NCBI RefSeq assembly: GCF_036194065.1
Contig: NZ_CP108098.1
Location: 70,079 to 134,078, forward strand
From: Streptomyces sp. NBC_00239
Lineage (GTDB): Bacteria; Actinomycetota; Actinomycetes; Streptomycetales; Streptomycetaceae
Direction of reading: 5' to 3'
Length of the DNA: 64,000 nt
A program made the position numbers and the translations under genes. The notes under the pieces are model-generated. The model saw only the letters and a program-made list of their open reading frames with translations. It searched no databases and was not told where the DNA came from. Below, in pieces: positions 16,726 through 24,974 of this stretch. How positions within the stretch are numbered: position 1 is the first letter of the stretch; each line of letters opens with the position of its first letter.

Positions 16726-18006
16726 TCAGGCGGCCAGGCCGAGGAAGCGGGTCGGGTTCTCCTTCCAGGGGAGCTTTTTGCGGCGGTAGGCGTCGAAGGC
16801 GGTGCTGCGCAGGGAGTGCCGTGAGTGCAGGGCGACCGTCTCGGGCGGGCTGCCGGCGGCCAGGGCCTGCTGGATCCAGCCGCGGCGGAAGCTGTGGCCG
16901 GTGATGCGGCGGACGGCGGCGCGGGCCGCGCGGCGGGCGGTGCGCCAGGTCTTGAGAACGGCGTTGGCCTCTTCGGCGGTGGGCGCGGCGTCGGCGGCCG
17001 CGAGCGCTTCCTGCCTCGCCTGGGTTGCGGCGGCGCGCTCCTCGGGGGGCGGAGTGGGGGTCAGCTCGGCGGCGCGGGCGGTGGCCTTGATGATGTCGTT
17101 GACGGTGTCGGCGGTGATGCCGCCGCGGCGGCGGTCGTCCTTGGACGGCCGTCCGGCGGCCTTGGCGCCGATGTTGCCGTGCCGGTCGATACGGCGCAGC
17201 AGCGGGCCGGGGGTGAGCTGGCCGTCGTCGGCGAGGACGTCGAGCCATTCACGCAGGGCGTGGATGGGGCACAGTTCCTGGTCGGCGGGGGCGAGGATGC
17301 GCACTTCCTGGCCGCGCGCGGCCTGGTCGGCCTTGGAGCGACGGATCTTGATGATCAGGGCCTGGTGGGGGCGCTTGCGGCCGTCCTCGTCCTCGATCTG
17401 CACGGTGCGGATCTTGGCGTCGTGCAGGTTGAGGCGGGCGGGCTCGGAGGCGCGGGCGGCCATCCACCAGGCGATGAGCAGGACGGCGGCGTCCCGCTTC
17501 CCGCGCGCCGTGGTGCGGTCCAGGGTGCGCACCATCAGGCGCAGTTCGTCCAGGTCGACGGCGTCGGCCTGGAGCGGGCCGGGCTCCACCAGCGGGTCGT
17601 CGGCCTCCTCGCCGGCGCGGTGGCGGATGACGAGCTGGCAGGCCTTGACCTCCTTGTCCGACAGCGGCTCGCCCTGGATGGCGCGCATCGCCCGCAGGGT
17701 GCTGAAGTGGGCCTCGATCGAGTTCGCGGGGTGGCCGCGGTCGCCGAGGTCGGAGAGGTAGGACAGCACCGCGTTGGGCTCGTCCTCGGCCCAGTCGTAG
17801 GTGGCGCACCACAGGGCGTACGAGCGCCAGCGGCTGGCCCGGGCGTTGCGGCTGCTGCGTGGGACGGCGTCGCTGAGCTTGCGGGCGGCCGAGGCGGAGA
17901 TCCGCTCGCCGGCCGGGGAGACGATGTCCGGCTCGGCGCGGCGGCGGCGCCGTACGGCCGGAGTGCGGCCGGGGCCGACGGTGGGGACGAGCTCGGTCGA
18001 CGTCAT
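16726..18006 (-). CDS. Tyrosine recombinase / phage-type integrase
   Basis: 426 residues. The N-terminal SAM-like core-binding part (SRWRSYALWCATYDWAEDEP) precedes a catalytic domain with all key residues visible: Arg185 in ARASEPARL, His371-x-x-Arg374 in GHSFRRGW, His397 in HSRHSLRS and the nucleophile Tyr407 in FDAYRR. It should carry out conservative site-specific recombination, such as dimer resolution, integration or excision. It differs from short AICE integrases by an insertion of ~60 Ala/Arg-rich residues around 310-365. It overlaps the upstream small gene by 4 nt. A perfect 11-bp inverted repeat ~90 nt beyond that gene's start is a possible target or operator. Confidence 0.88.
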   Translation of the reverse strand: MTSTELVPTVGPGRTPAVRRRRRAEPDIVSPAGERISASAARKLSDAVPRSSRNARASRWRSYALWCATYDWAEDEPNAVLSYLSDLGDRGHPANSIEAHFSTLRAMRAIQGEPLSDKEVKACQLVIRHRAGEEADDPLVEPGPLQADAVDLDELRLMVRTLDRTTARGKRDAAVLLIAWWMAARASEPARLNLHDAKIRTVQIEDEDGRKRPHQALIIKIRRSKADQAARGQEVRILAPADQELCPIHALREWLDVLADDGQLTPGPLLRRIDRHGNIGAKAAGRPSKDDRRRGGITADTVNDIIKATARAAELTPTPPPEERAAATQARQEALAAADAAPTAEEANAVLKTWRTARRAARAAVRRITGHSFRRGWIQQALAAGSPPETVALHSRHSLRSTAFDAYRRKKLPWKENPTRFLGLAA

Positions 18007-18434
18007 GACGCGGGCTGCTCCTCGTGCGCGCGGGCGGTGATCTCGGCGGAGGTGTCCAGGCAGGGTTCACTGCCTGGGAGCGGTGCCTGGCCGGCGGCTT
18101 GGCAGCGCTGCACGGTCACGGCGTGGGCCCGCAGGGCGGCGGCGGCCGGGTCGGCGGCGAGACGCAGCGCGCGGTCACAGGCCAGGCAGGCGGTACCGCA
18201 CAGGGAGCGCTCGAAGTCGTGCGGGCTCACGGGCAGGGTGCCGCACGCCATGCGCCACCGACCGGGGCGCTCCTGGCGGGCGGTGTGGTCGAGGCGGCCG
18301 CCGTGGACGCGGACGAGCCTGGTCTCCGTCTCCACCCTGGCCAGCACTTCGGCCATCTCGTCGCGGATGACGACCGCGGGCCGACCGGGCCCGGTCGGGT
18401 GCGCCGGTAGGGGCTGCCACATGTCCACCGTCAT
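18003..18434 (-). CDS. Small Cys-containing protein coupled to the integrase
   Basis: 143 residues; its stop overlaps the integrase ATG (ATGA), so the two are co-translated. It contains CGTACLACDRALRL, which could form a small zinc site, and otherwise helical Ala-rich sequence. It could be an accessory or directionality-type factor because of its position, but sequence alone does not show that. Confidence 0.55.
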   Translation of the reverse strand: MTVDMWQPLPAHPTGPGRPAVVIRDEMAEVLARVETETRLVRVHGGRLDHTARQERPGRWRMACGTLPVSPHDFERSLCGTACLACDRALRLAADPAAAALRAHAVTVQRCQAAGQAPLPGSEPCLDTSAEITARAHEEQPAS

Positions 18435-18523
18435 CTGCTCCCCCGCTCCTCTCCGGCCTTCTCACAGAATTCGTTGCGTGAGCCGGATACCTGCGGACGC
18501 CGCTTGTCGTGTCCCGGTCGGTT

Positions 18524-18560
18524 TCTGATTCCGGCTAAGCAGAGAGTATCCGGAATCAGA
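18524..18560. repeat. Perfect 11-bp inverted repeat near the integrase
   Basis: TCTGATTCCGG and CCGGAATCAGA are separated by 15 nt. They lie in the 487-nt divergent region between the integrase pair and the RraB-like gene. A second, shorter repeat (TCAACTC/GAGTTGA) is at 18772-18796. Possible operator, or arm-type or core site for the recombinase. No gene was seen in this stretch. Confidence 0.55.
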
Positions 18561-18921
18561 ACTAGAGAGCCCCCTCGACACGACACCGTCCACATTTCAA
18601 CCGATCACCACGCGGCGGGGGCCGGTGAATCTGCATCACGGCGGCAGAAGCGCGTTTGAGCGCCTTGACCCACCAGCGATACAAGAGGGCTTGGAATACA
18701 CATCGCGCCTCTGTGCGCCATGCAGCGAATAACCCCTGTTCAAAGTGGGTTACAACTCACGCGATTAGACTTCAACTCTTATCGTGTTTGAGTTGAGTTG
18801 TATTTGCCGGAGCAGTCCTCTACCGTGCGGGAGAACTCAGTGGCCAGCAGGCGGTGCCGGTGCACGGACCGCCGTACGCACCGGGAAATCTGCGACCCGG
18901 GGCCGAAAGACGGAGGCGACG

Positions 18922-19242
18922 ATGAGCCGCACGATCCCCTATACGCACTGGGCGTACTTCCCGGACCGCGCTGGCGCCGAGACATGCGCCGCAGAGCTGG
19001 CGGACTACGTGACCCGTATCAGCGAGCCGGATCCAGACCTGACGCCGCAGTGGCTGCTCTTGGCCGCGCGGGACGTTGAGATCGCCGGCCTTCAGCAGCG
19101 GCACCGAGAGGTGGAGGCGATCGTGATCCGTCACGGCGGCGACTACGACGGTGGAGAGGCGACGTACGAGTCCGGGCGGCCCGTGACGGACCCGATGATC
19201 GTTCAGCGTGACCAGGGCTGGGGAAACGGAACCACTCGATGA
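18922..19242 (+). CDS. RraB-like ribonuclease E inhibitor family protein
   Basis: 106 residues from the ATG at 18922, behind CGGAGG; an upstream extension to 18784 is rejected. The sequence follows the RraB fold: YTHWAYFPDRAGAETCAAEL, then WLLLAARDVEI and the hallmark VIRHGGDYDGGEATY. Enterobacterial RraB binds RNase E and alters mRNA decay; in actinobacteria the role is untested and the fold may serve another partner. It overlaps the next coding sequence by 4 nt (ATGA), so it is made together with the long coiled-coil protein. Confidence 0.7.
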   Translation: MSRTIPYTHWAYFPDRAGAETCAAELADYVTRISEPDPDLTPQWLLLAARDVEIAGLQQRHREVEAIVIRHGGDYDGGEATYESGRPVTDPMIVQRDQGWGNGTTR

Positions 19243-21547
19243 CCACCACGACCACCCGCCCCGGCCTGGCTGCCACCGACGACCCGTGGATGGCCCGGAA
19301 GATGATGGAGGCCGGATTCGGCGGCGCCGACTGCGACTTCCCGGACTGCACCAACGGCCGCGCGCCGCGCACAAAGGGCAAGCCGGGCCGCCGCCCAAGT
19401 TCTGCGTCCAGCACAACAACCCGCGCGACCGGCAGCTCGCCTACCGAGCCCGCAAGGCCCTGGAGAAGGAGCGCGCGGCCGCACCGGAGCCCGTGCCGGT
19501 CCAGCAGGCCGTAGCTCAGGGGGCCCGCGAGCAGCAGGTCCTCACGACGCTGCTGCCCAGGGTGCTGACCGCGCTGGAAGCCGTGCACCAGGGGCAGCAG
19601 GCCGGCGCCGACACCGCCGCGGTCGCCGCCCACATCGCCGAGGTCAACAGCGCCGCAGATGAGCGGGTCCGCCAGGCAGAGGAACAGCGCGAGGAAGCCG
19701 CACGGGACGCCGGGCAGGCCCGCGAGGAGGCAGCCCGCAGCGAGCAGGCTGCGGCCGACGCACACGCGGAGCAGCAGGCGGCGCAGATGGAGGCGGCCAC
19801 CGCGCTGCGCGAGGCCGCCGACGCCGACGCACGTGCCACGGCGGCCGGCGTCGCGCTCGACGCGCTGTCCGACACGCACCGGCAGCTGCGCGACGCTCAC
19901 CACGAACTCAGCGGAAAGCACGAGGAGCTGTCGAAGCGGCACCAGGAGCTCGAACGCACCCTCGCCGCCCTCGCGAGCGAGCACGGCACCCTTCGCACCG
20001 AGCACGGCCGACTTCAGGGAGAGGCCCAGGCGCTGCACGTGCGCGTGAAGGAGCTGTCAGGGGAGAAGGCCCGCATCGAGGAGTCACAGCGCAGCACGGC
20101 CGCCGATCTTGCCCGCGTACAGAGCGAGAACACCGGCCTGGCCGCCCGACTCGGCGAACTCGGAACACACCGCGAGGAACTCAGGGAGACGATCGGCCGA
20201 CTGAACTCCCGGCTCGACGAGGACCGCGTCCGGCATCGTCGGGAGATGGCCGCCCTCCGCGCGCAGCTCGATGCGGCCCGGCGGGCGGAGGTCGAACCGA
20301 CCTCGGCCGCCGGACACGGTGCCGGTCCGGCTCCGGCCGCCGGTCCGGAGTCGGGCGACGGCGACGGCGACGAGGACACGGAGAGCCTTGGGAACCGGGA
20401 GGTTCCGGTGGCCATCGTCGACCTGGGGATGCACGGCGGGGCGGGGTGGACGCTGGTGCGCTACGAGGACGATCACAGCGGCTGGCGGGTGCTGCGCGAC
20501 GGCGAGATCGCGGGCAGCATCCAGCCCGAGCACTCCCTGCACGGCACCTCGCTCCTGGGTTGGTCCGCCCGGACCAGCCACGCCATGCCGCTACGGCCAA
20601 CCCACGGCCAGAGGCACTTCGCCAACCGTGAGCAGGCCGCGGGCGCGGTCGTCCGAGACGGCCTGCGCCGGCCGTCCGGCACGGCGACGGCGGTGGCCGC
20701 CTCCTTCACTGCTCTTGGCGAGCCGGAACAGAATGCTCTGGTCGCCGCGGTGGTCCCCCTGGCCACCGCCACTCCGGAACGCGGCGGCAGGCTGGTCCGG
20801 CTTCCCCAGGCTGTCCGCGATGCCGCCCTGCGGACCGCGCTGCGCGTGCCCGGCGAACGGGACCTCCAGCAGCTGACCGCCCTCGACGCCGCGGAGCTCG
20901 GCCGCAGTAAGGACTCTCGGCAGCTGCTTCGCGCGCTTCAGGGCCTCGCCCCGGCTGATGCAGGGGAGAGCGGCCCGGTGGACCTGGGTACGTTCGGCGG
21001 CCGCACGTGGCGGCTGGAGCCCGACCTCGCCTATCGGGGCGGCTATCGCGTCCTTGCCGACGGCACCGAAGTCGGTGCTATCGCCCCGGTCCGACGCCGC
21101 AAGAGCGACATCGTCCGGTGGACGGCCGAACACCGGCGGCGGCCACTCGGTCGGGGCCCCTCCCACAGCGGCCGGAACACCGCTGCCCACGCCGTGATCG
21201 CGGCGGAGGGCGCGTGGGTGCCGCTGCCTGACCTGGACGACGAGACCTACCTGCGTATCCCGGCCGGGCTGCGCTCCAACCTTTTCGGCGCGGCCAGCCG
21301 CATCGACCTGCGGCGCGGCCGGCTCGCCCAGATTCAGCCCGGCGCCTACCGGCAGGAGCTCCACGCCGCACTCATCCAGGCAGGGCGTTCGGCCACCGGC
21401 CGGATCCGTGGCCAGCACCTGGCCGTCCTGCTCGACGCCGCCCGCGAGGACCTCGGTGCTGCTGGCAGCGCACCCGCCCAGCGGCTGTATGAGGCGCTCC
21501 AGCAGATCCGCGTCACCCTCCTGTCTGGCGAGGGATCCTTCACCTGA
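19239..21547 (+). CDS. Long coiled-coil protein with apparent frameshift near its N-terminus
   Basis: The natural start is the ATG at 19239, coupled to the RraB-like stop. That frame reads DCDFPDCTNGRAPRTKGKPG and then fails; the continuing frame picks up KFCVQHNNPRDRQLAYRARK. Joining them needs one extra base in the C-run at 19394-19396 and restores a Cys/Cys/Cys/His zinc-like motif. Then come ~300 residues of Ala/Glu/Arg-rich coiled coil (19.5-20.3 kb), and a C-terminal region with two related repeats: GWRVLRDGEIAGSI and GYRVLADGTEVGAI, each followed by a W-x-A-rich segment. About 770 residues in all. A structural or DNA-organising role like KfrA is possible but unproven. Confidence 0.6.
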
Positions 21548-21591
21548 GAGCTGGCGTAGGGGGCCGTGCCCCAGCCTCGGGAGGTCTCCGA

Positions 21592-21802
21592 TGAGCCTGA
21601 GCACGGTACTTGTCGTCTGAGCACGACATCTGTCGTACGAAGCCTTGACCTGGGTAAACGCCCTGTTCGGAGCGCCGCATGCCGCTCCTTCGGGAAGATT
21701 GACGACAAGTACGGTGCGAATCTGCCGACAGATGTCGTGCAACTTCGCGGGACGATCGCAGGTCGGACGGCCGGCGTACGACAAGTACCGTGCTCAGTCT
21801 CA
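21592..21802. mobile_element. Miniature transposable element, copy 1
   Basis: 211 bp beginning TGAGCCTGAGC and ending GCTCAGTCTCA. The two ends form 25-bp terminal inverted repeats with one mismatch. The element is flanked by the 5-bp duplication TCCGA (21587-21591 and 21803-21807). Sites of the form GCAC-N6-TGTCGT occur at the left end in tandem with a 20-bp period (21597-21616, 21617-21636) and, inverted, at the right end (about 21702-21717, 21725-21740, 21778-21797). There is no internal transposase gene. It lies just after the coiled-coil gene. Confidence 0.85.
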
Positions 21803-21932
21803 TCCGACCACCTTCAGCGGAGACATCAGACATCGCATCTGCTCTCGTGGGCGTGGGCGAATTTCCTACTAGGAAAAGATGCGTGAACAGCCGGTAGTCT
21901 GCTGCCCGTGACCACATGGGTGTCCCGACCCG

Positions 21933-22143
21933 TGAGCCTGAGCACGGTACTTGTCGTCTGAGCACGACATCTGTCGTACGAAGCCTTGACCTGGGTAAAC
22001 GCCCTGTTCGGAGCGCCGCATGCCGCTCCTTCGGGAAGATTGACGACAAGTACGGTGCGAATCTGCCGACAGATGTCGTGCAACTTCGCGGGACGATCGC
22101 AGGTCGGACGGCCAGCGTACGACAAGTACCGTGCTCAGTCTCA
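21933..22143. mobile_element. Miniature transposable element, copy 2
   Basis: 211 bp in the same orientation as copy 1 and differing from it at one base (GGCCAGC instead of GGCCGGC near the right end). Flanked by its own 5-bp duplication ACCCG (21928-21932 and 22144-22148), so it is a separate insertion and not a tandem duplication. It sits directly upstream of the gene at 22179; a GTG in its right terminal repeat (22131) opens that gene's frame. The 125 nt between the copies hold a TTTCCTA-C-TAGGAAA palindrome at 21863-21877. Confidence 0.87.
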
Positions 22144-22178
22144 ACCCGCTAGCAGGAAAGCGCAGGTCAGCGACGACG

Positions 22179-23000
22179 ATGCGACGCCTCCGCAAGACGC
22201 CGCCACCGACAGCCCGAGAAGCGCGCCCCGCGCGGCAGGCTCCCGAGGAGCCGCCGCGCGCATTGGCCGCCCGGCTGTATGAGCTGCACCGCGAGGCCAG
22301 CAGCGACGAGGGGTATCTGGAGCTCTGGCCCGGCGACCGCGAGCTGTTTGGCGTGCTCGGCTTCGCCCAGGAGCACGCCCACCGGCTCAAGGGTGAGGCG
22401 TATCGTGCGGCCGCGGTGTTGCGTATGCAGCTGGCCGAGTGGCTGCGCCTTGCCGCAGATCCATTCCAGCTCTCCGCGATCGACGATGCCCGCGCCAGCG
22501 GCACCTCGTGGAGGGAGCTGGCTCTCAAGCTCCGGTACCTCGATCGGCTCGGGGAGCCGAACGCCGGCAGCGCGATGAACCTTCGCAAGCGGCTGTACGT
22601 CGCCGTCAACGGCCAGCCCGGCGACCGGCGCCAGCCGCAGGTCGCCGACCTGATCGACCGGCGGGCCATGGAAGCGCGGCTGGCGGAAGCACGATTCATC
22701 AAGTCAGGGGAGACGCGCTATGCCGAGCTGGACGCGGCCGCGCGAACTCTGCTGAAGCACTACGCGGCAGGAGAGATCCGTTCCGACCCTGACGACGATG
22801 GGTTCTGGCTGGAGCAGCTCGCTGAGGTGGTCGACGACCGCCGAGATGCTTCAGAGCGCGCCAACCTGGTGGTGTACGTGCGGGGAGTGATCCGTGAGAC
22901 GTCCGCGTACGCCAGGAGGAGCGAGCAGCCGCCGGCAACCACAGACCAGGCGCGGCAGGCCCTGGAGGCTGCCACCGCACTCGTTGATCCGTCCGGCTGA
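22179..23000 (+). CDS. Hypothetical protein with helix-turn-helix-like segment
   Basis: 273 residues from the ATG at 22179. The frame also opens at a GTG at 22131 inside the miniature element, so insertion may have changed its 5' end; neither start has a strong ribosome site. The centre, AIDDARASGTSWRELALKLR followed by a repeated Arg/Leu helix, resembles helix-turn-helix segments in Streptomyces plasmid proteins. Otherwise helical and charged. A replication or maintenance role is possible from its place before the toxin-antitoxin-like and parA genes, but no family was recognised. Confidence 0.6.
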   Translation: MRRLRKTPPPTAREARPARQAPEEPPRALAARLYELHREASSDEGYLELWPGDRELFGVLGFAQEHAHRLKGEAYRAAAVLRMQLAEWLRLAADPFQLSAIDDARASGTSWRELALKLRYLDRLGEPNAGSAMNLRKRLYVAVNGQPGDRRQPQVADLIDRRAMEARLAEARFIKSGETRYAELDAAARTLLKHYAAGEIRSDPDDDGFWLEQLAEVVDDRRDASERANLVVYVRGVIRETSAYARRSEQPPATTDQARQALEAATALVDPSG

Positions 23001-23024
23001 AGCTCCCCACAACCGCTGACGAAG

Positions 23025-23049
23025 GCCCGGATCAAGAGTCGATCCGGGC
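23025..23049. terminator. Bidirectional terminator
   Basis: Perfect 9-bp stem GCCCGGATC / GATCCGGGC with a 7-nt loop, between the convergent genes ending at 23000 and 23069. Confidence 0.65.
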
Positions 23050-23068
23050 ATCCCACAATTCGTCGAAC

Positions 23069-23233
23069 TCAGCCGTAGGTCACCAGGAGGATGAAGGCCA
23101 CCATGAAGACGGCCATGACCAGCAGCCCGGCGAGGCATGATTGCGCCCCGGCATCGGCTCGCTGGCGTTCGTGCTCCTGGAGCCCGCGCCTCACACCGCG
23201 CGCTACGGCGCGCTCAATCTCCCTTTCGTCCAC
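23069..23233 (-). CDS. Small single-span membrane protein
   Basis: 54 residues, GTG start at 23231-23233 behind GGAGGGGGA. A charged N-terminal half (DEREIERAVARGVRRGLQEH) precedes one membrane segment (CLAGLLVMAVFMVAFILLVTYG). No family recognised. Divergent from the antitoxin-like gene and ended by the shared terminator. Confidence 0.6.
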   Translation of the reverse strand: MDEREIERAVARGVRRGLQEHERQRADAGAQSCLAGLLVMAVFMVAFILLVTYG

Positions 23234-23309
23234 TCTTCCCCCTCCGTGACGACAGGCCGACTTCCCTCAACAGCTGACAGGCGAGTATTACTCCCGTAAT
23301 ACTGGGGCC

Positions 23310-23579
23310 ATGAGTGAAGACAACCCGAAGGTATCGCGCACCTCGATCTCCCTGCCGACGGAGCTCCTGGAAGCGCTCAACCGTCGCCAGCAGGCCAAGG
23401 ACATCCCGAGCCTCTCGGGCCACATCACGGCCCTTCTCCAACGTGAGATTGAGGCCGCTGAGGTGGATGCCACCCTTCAGCGCCTGTTCCCTGGGAGCTC
23501 TCCCGATCCCGAACACTTCGCCTGGGCTGAGCGAGCTCTCGGCGGCGGCGCCAGCACGGACCAGAGCAGCGCAGCGTGA
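23310..23579 (+). CDS. Ribbon-helix-helix antitoxin-like protein
   Basis: 89 residues. The N-terminus VSRTSISLPTELLEALNRRQ and following SLSGHITALLQREIEA are the beta-strand plus two helices of a CopG/VapB-type ribbon-helix-helix DNA-binding domain. The C-terminal tail is acidic and flexible, as expected of a toxin-binding segment. Its stop overlaps the downstream PIN-like gene start by 4 nt (GTGA), the usual antitoxin-first arrangement. It would repress its own promoter. Confidence 0.72.
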   Translation: MSEDNPKVSRTSISLPTELLEALNRRQQAKDIPSLSGHITALLQREIEAAEVDATLQRLFPGSSPDPEHFAWAERALGGGASTDQSSAA

Positions 23580-23971
23580 TCGGCGGCCGGATCCTCGACA
23601 CGAGCGCGTTGACCGCAGCCGCCCGCGGCAGCCTCTACATGCAAGCGCTGCTGTCTGTCGCCCACCAGCGGGTCATCCCGCTGCTGGTGCCTACGACTGC
23701 GCTCAGCGACGCCTACGCCGACCTCAAGCCGGACGCTCAGCAGGCATTGCACGCCATCGCGCAGTTCCCCATGCTGACGCTCGCTCCACTCTCCGAAGAG
23801 GACGCCCGCGGAGCGGGAGCCCTCCGTGCCGCTCACCCCCAGGTGAACTCCGACACAACCGCGGGCCACGTAGCCTTCCTCGCGGCTGCCCGCGAGTGGC
23901 CGGTGATCTCTGCGGACGGTGGCCGGCTCCGCGCTCTCTACCCCGACATAGAGGTGGAAGCTCTCCCGTAA
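23576..23971 (+). CDS. PIN-domain toxin-like protein, VapC family
   Basis: 131 residues starting at a GTG overlapping the antitoxin-like stop. The PIN-domain start GGRILDTSALTAAARG supplies the first acidic residue, and the late VISADGGRLRALYPD gives the conserved acidic region. A middle acid is less obvious (EEDARGAGALRA). VapC toxins are Mg-dependent RNases acting on tRNA or rRNA. With the preceding gene it would form a post-segregational killing pair beside parA, a common plasmid-maintenance arrangement. Confidence 0.65.
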   Translation: MIGGRILDTSALTAAARGSLYMQALLSVAHQRVIPLLVPTTALSDAYADLKPDAQQALHAIAQFPMLTLAPLSEEDARGAGALRAAHPQVNSDTTAGHVAFLAAAREWPVISADGGRLRALYPDIEVEALP

Positions 23972-24007
23972 GACGTACCAGGGCGACATGCGTCCATCCC
24001 GTTTCTC

Positions 24008-24034
24008 CGTTCTCCTCACAGTGTGAGGAGAACG
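24008..24034. repeat. Palindrome upstream of parA, candidate parS/operator
   Basis: Perfect 13-bp arms around one central base: CGTTCTCCTCACA-G-TGTGAGGAGAACG. A close copy lies just after the partner gene of parA at 25939-25963. Flanking parA and its partner with matching palindromes suggests ParB-type binding sites or operators; either could also act as a terminator hairpin. Confidence 0.6.
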
Positions 24035-24158
24035 CCCTCAAGTCGTCAGGTCGCCATACCGACGCGGCCGCGTCAGCACCGACTCGACGGTTCCATCCGC
24101 CAGCACTGGCAGAATACGAGCCGTCTGGGCCACCCCCAGAGCAAGTTAGGGAGCATCC

Positions 24159-24974
24159 GTGAGCACGATCGTCAGACAACGGAATCTAGAAGCAGCGAAG
24201 GGGGGCGACTTCCCGATCGCGCACACGCCGGCGGAGGGCTTTGAGCTTCCCAACGGTGAAACCAAGGTATTCGTCGTCGGGATGCTCAAGGGCGGGGTCG
24301 GCAAGACCCGCCTCTCGATGCTCATGGCCTTCTTCCTGGCGATGCTGGGGTTCCGCGTTGTCTTCATCGACGCCGACTCCACCAGCCAGTCCGCCCACCT
24401 CTGGAAGACGCGCGTGGAGGGGCAGGGCCAGAAGCTGCCCTTCGACATGATCCCCTACCCCCTCGACGACCTGGACCGCAAGATCGACGAGTACCGGAGT
24501 CGCGGAGACGTTGACTACGTCATCTGCGATATCGGGGGAGGCAATACGAACGCCTTCATGGCGGCAGTCCGTCGGGCTAGGAAGCTCATCATCCCCATCG
24601 GGGCGGACCAGTCTGAAGTCGACCGCCTCAACCCGACGCGCATGGCCGCACAGGGCGCGTCGACCATGAGCACCGTCGGCGGCTGCGAGATCTACGTGGC
24701 ATTCAACAAGATCGACCGGCGCCGGAAGAAGAAGTCGAACCAGTTCCGTAGTGTGCTGGAAGGCGAGGCTCAGGAGGGTGGCGCCTACCCGCTGTGCTTC
24801 ACCGAGATTCCGCAGCTGGCCGCCTACGCTGATGCCTACGGGCACCTGATCGACGACTTCGACTTTCAGGGGGAGTTCGAGATGCTGGACTACCTCCTGC
24901 ACGAGACCGGGATCTGGGAGTTCAAGCGCCTAGTCGAAGAGTTCGAAGACGATGAAGAGAGGGTCGAGGTCTGA
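24159..24974 (+). CDS. parA: ParA-family partition ATPase
   Basis: 271 residues from a GTG. The deviant Walker A KGGVGKT is at 44-50, with the signature lysine Lys44. Walker A-prime VVFIDADSTSQSAH follows, then Walker B-like VICDIGGGN. The N-terminus (about 36 residues before the P-loop) is too short for a helix-turn-helix, as in type Ib-like ParA, although the total length is moderate. It would drive plasmid segregation by ATP-dependent nucleoid binding. The next gene overlaps its stop by one base (TGATG). Confidence 0.85.
   Translation: MSTIVRQRNLEAAKGGDFPIAHTPAEGFELPNGETKVFVVGMLKGGVGKTRLSMLMAFFLAMLGFRVVFIDADSTSQSAHLWKTRVEGQGQKLPFDMIPYPLDDLDRKIDEYRSRGDVDYVICDIGGGNTNAFMAAVRRARKLIIPIGADQSEVDRLNPTRMAAQGASTMSTVGGCEIYVAFNKIDRRRKKKSNQFRSVLEGEAQEGGAYPLCFTEIPQLAAYADAYGHLIDDFDFQGEFEMLDYLLHETGIWEFKRLVEEFEDDEERVEV

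Noticed and set aside
21592..22143. CRISPR array or plasmid iterons for the repeated GCAC-N6-TGTCGT motifs
   Set aside because: Repeats are only partly regular, lie in both orientations and have no spacers. The exact unit boundaries with terminal inverted repeats and separate 5-bp duplications fit transposable elements better.
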